Source: Collinsella aerofaciens
GTDB lineage: Bacteria > Actinomycetota > Coriobacteriia > Coriobacteriales > Coriobacteriaceae
Direction of reading: 5' to 3'
DNA: 64,000 nucleotides
Assembly: GCF_015557435.1 (NCBI RefSeq)
Contig: NZ_JADNOH010000070.1
Span: 37,617-101,616 of the forward strand
Part shown: positions 61,846 to 64,000 of the stretch, piece after piece
Position numbering within the stretch: the stretch's first letter is position 1
Layout of the letters: each line of letters starts with the position of its first letter
Notes under the pieces: model-generated
Seen by the model: only the letters and a program-made list of their open reading frames with translations
Told to the model about the DNA's origin: nothing
The model's database searches: none
Made by a program: the position numbers and the translations under genes

Positions 61846-63701
61846 TGGCAGACGAGACCAAGACCCAAATTCCCAAGCCCACCCGTCAGCGTGGACCCAT
61901 GGGCCGCATGGGCGGCATGCGTCGCGGCGAAAAGGCCAAGGACTTTAAGGGCACCATGAGGCAGCTGCTCGGCTATATCGGCCAGCACAAGATTGCCGTG
62001 TTTGCCGCCGTCGCCTTTGCCGTGTGCTCGGTCATCTTTAATATTGTGGGACCCAAGGTGCTCGGTCAGGTTACGACCAAGCTGTTCGAGGGCCTGGTTG
62101 CCAAGGTCAACGGCACCGGCGATGTCGACTTTAACTGGATCGCCAAGACGCTCGGCTTTTTGCTCTGCCTGTATCTGGCAAGCTCTGTCTGCAGCCTGGT
62201 CCAGGGCTGGCTCATGACCGGCGTCACGCAAAAGATCTGCTACCGCATGCGCAAGGAAATCGCCGCCAAGATTGCCGTCGTGCCGATGAGTTACTTCAAC
62301 GGCCACAGCAAGGGAGACGTACTCAGCCGCATCACCAACGACGTCGATACGCTGGGTCAGTCGCTCAACCAGAGCGTGACGCAGCTCATCACGTCGGTGA
62401 CGCAGATTATCGGCGTGCTCGTCATGATGCTTTCGATCAGCCTGCCGCTTACCGGCGTCACCGTGCTCACGCTGCCGGCAGCCGCGATTATCCTGACCGT
62501 GATGATTCACTTCTCGCAACCGTACTTCCGCGAGCAACAGCAAGTCCTGGGCACCGTCAACGGCATTATCGAGGAGGACTTTGCCGGCCAGAACGTCATT
62601 CAGGTGTTCGACCGCGCCGAGGCCTCGATTGAGGAGTTCGACCGTCAAAACGACCGCCTCTTTATTAGCGGCTGGCGCTCGCAGTTCCTGTCGGGCCTGA
62701 TGATGCCGCTTATGAGCTTGGTGGGCAACATGGGCTACGTGGGCGTCGTCGTGGTGGGCGCGCAGCTCGCGCTGACCGGCAATGCCACGCCCGGCGACAT
62801 CCAGAGCTTTATCCAGTACGTGCGCAACTTTACGCAACCCGTGCAGCAGCTGGGCAACGTGAGCAACACGATGCAGTCGATGGCTGCCGCCACCGAGCGC
62901 GTCTTTGAGTTCCTGGCCGCGCCCGAGGAGGAGCAGAAGGCCGACGCGCAGATTCCCGAGAAGCGCCCCGGCCACGTGGTGTTTGACCATGTCAAGTTTG
63001 GCTACACGCCCGACAAGATCATCATCCACGACTTTAGCTGCGAGGCGCAGCCCGGCCAGACCATCGCCATCGTCGGCCCCACCGGCGCCGGCAAGACCAC
63101 GCTCATCAAGCTGCTGCAGCGCTTTTACGACGTGGACGGCGGTTCGCTGCGCGTCGAGGGCGTCGACGTGCGCGACTGGGACCGCGCGGCGCTGCGCGGC
63201 GAGTTTGCCATGGTACTGCAGGATACCTGGTTGTTTAACGGTACCATCCGCGAGAACATCCGTTACGGACGCCCCGATGCAAGCGATGCCGAGGTCGAAG
63301 CCGCTGCACGTGCCGCACGCTGCGACCACTTTATCCATACGCTCGCCGGCGGCTACGACTTTATGATCAACGAGGAGGGCACTAACCTGTCGCAGGGTCA
63401 GCGCCAGCTCGTGACCATCGCCCGTGCCATTTTGGCCGACCGCCCGGCGCTGATTCTGGACGAGGCGACCTCCAACGTGGACACCCGCACCGAGGAGCTT
63501 ATTCAGCGCGCCATGGACGCGCTGATGCAGGGTCGCACGAGCTTTGTCATCGCGCACCGCCTGTCCACGATCCGCAACGCCGACGTGATCTTGGTGATTC
63601 GCGACGGCGACATCGTCGAGAAGGGCACGCACGACGAGCTGCTCGCTCAGGGCGGCTTCTACGCCGACCTGTACAACTCGCAGTTCGACGAAGCGGCGTA
63701 G
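61845..63701 (+). CDS. ABC exporter half-transporter
   Basis: Partner half-transporter of 618 residues. About six helices (40-340) are followed by an ATPase with Walker A GPTGAGKTT, Q-loop MVLQDTWLFNGTI, signature NLSQGQRQLVTIARAI, Walker B ALILDEATSNVDTR (intact catalytic Glu) and the switch histidine in IAHRLST. The first half carries the degenerate Asp; this half supplies the active site, as in BmrCD or TM287/288-type exporters. Its start overlaps the previous stop by one base (TAATG). A basic N-terminal tail of about 38 residues precedes the first helix. Confidence 0.92.
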   Translation: MADETKTQIPKPTRQRGPMGRMGGMRRGEKAKDFKGTMRQLLGYIGQHKIAVFAAVAFAVCSVIFNIVGPKVLGQVTTKLFEGLVAKVNGTGDVDFNWIAKTLGFLLCLYLASSVCSLVQGWLMTGVTQKICYRMRKEIAAKIAVVPMSYFNGHSKGDVLSRITNDVDTLGQSLNQSVTQLITSVTQIIGVLVMMLSISLPLTGVTVLTLPAAAIILTVMIHFSQPYFREQQQVLGTVNGIIEEDFAGQNVIQVFDRAEASIEEFDRQNDRLFISGWRSQFLSGLMMPLMSLVGNMGYVGVVVVGAQLALTGNATPGDIQSFIQYVRNFTQPVQQLGNVSNTMQSMAAATERVFEFLAAPEEEQKADAQIPEKRPGHVVFDHVKFGYTPDKIIIHDFSCEAQPGQTIAIVGPTGAGKTTLIKLLQRFYDVDGGSLRVEGVDVRDWDRAALRGEFAMVLQDTWLFNGTIRENIRYGRPDASDAEVEAAARAARCDHFIHTLAGGYDFMINEEGTNLSQGQRQLVTIARAILADRPALILDEATSNVDTRTEELIQRAMDALMQGRTSFVIAHRLSTIRNADVILVIRDGDIVEKGTHDELLAQGGFYADLYNSQFDEAA

Positions 63702-63732
63702 GGCTGGCGCCGATCTGCTTTATATGCTCGTA

Positions 63733-63773
63733 AACGGGGGCGCAGGATGACCTGTGCCCCCGTTTTTGCGTTT
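63733..63773 (+). terminator. Terminator of the MarR-ABC operon
   Basis: AACGGGGGCGCAGG and CCTGTGCCCCCGTT form a stem with a 4-base loop, followed by TTT. Confidence 0.9.
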
Positions 63774-64000
63774 CGTGACGCTCGAAATGTCTCCTCGGGG
63801 TCTTTGCTGACGGACCTTTTTAGACCCCATGGTCAAAAAAGAGCAAATATGAGTACTGTTACCTTTTTAGTAGCAGCGAAAACCGCCCCAAATGGGCCCC
63901 TTGGAGCTTTTATACGCCTGCAAATCGTTCGAAACGCCCGATACCGGGGTAGCGCGCAGAGATGTGGTGTAAGAGGCGGGGCATGCCCCGCCTCTTCTCT
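63774..64000. other. Intergenic tail with a perfect palindrome at the window end
   Basis: No gene is visible. AAGAGGCGGGGC-AT-GCCCCGCCTCTT (63971-63996) is a perfect 26-bp palindrome, probably the terminator of a gene beyond the window edge. Confidence 0.5.

Overview
The window looks like a chromosomal segment of a high-GC, Gram-positive, anaerobic gut actinobacterium. Collinsella (Coriobacteriia) is my best guess. This rests on the codon style, an LPXTG-type surface protein, pyruvate formate-lyase fermentation, a SEC-C-tagged methionine aminopeptidase and many intergenic palindromes. It is an inference, not a database match. I see no rRNA, tRNA, CRISPR array, intact insertion sequence or prophage.

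Layout. 1-4.85 kb: ammonium channel (cut by the window edge), a CmpB-type membrane protein, an HD-domain protein and a DXS-like enzyme. 4.85-9.6 kb: a triple palindrome block, then a polar amino-acid (probably glutamate) ABC importer followed by a class I amidotransferase hydrolase. 9.6-13.1 kb (minus strand): an ABC-2 exporter and an XRE/DUF2975 pair that share candidate operators. 13.2-15.6 kb: an Hpt protein and a GGDEF-REC-HD-GYP protein. 15.7-22.3 kb: hydrolase, radical SAM protein, methionine aminopeptidase, 2-hydroxyacid dehydrogenase, a PIN toxin-antitoxin pair and an M18 aminopeptidase.

22.5-33.8 kb is the most striking region. It encodes a 1279-residue LPXTG surface protein with an FMN-binding-like domain, two membrane-anchored FMN-binding proteins, a NapH-like membrane ferredoxin, an ApbE flavin transferase lipoprotein, a NusG-II protein and an ECF transporter compressed into two fusion proteins (S-A and A'-T). 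Together these look like a flavinylated electron-export or extracellular-reductase chain with its own transporter.

33.8-44 kb: Ntn amidase, phosphofructokinase, an XRE membrane regulator, MerR, a small unknown protein, a MacB/FtsX-like ABC exporter, a GyrI-like protein and Ogt. 44-51.3 kb: asd, lysC, thrC and thrB (aspartate to threonine, without homoserine dehydrogenase), then engB and mtnN. 51.3-58.8 kb: anaerobic fermentation genes: pflA, degV and a pyruvate formate-lyase split into a 683-residue catalytic protein and a separate 83-residue glycyl-radical protein; then a KdgT-like permease and an SDR dehydrogenase. 59-63.7 kb: a MarR regulator and a heterodimeric ABC exporter.

The spaces between genes are unusually structured. 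There are several families of palindromes: a 67-bp element (three copies), a roughly 45-bp element (six copies), a triple 80-bp-period block, and long 28-29-bp-stem hairpins whose stems differ completely while a short internal-loop sequence stays the same.
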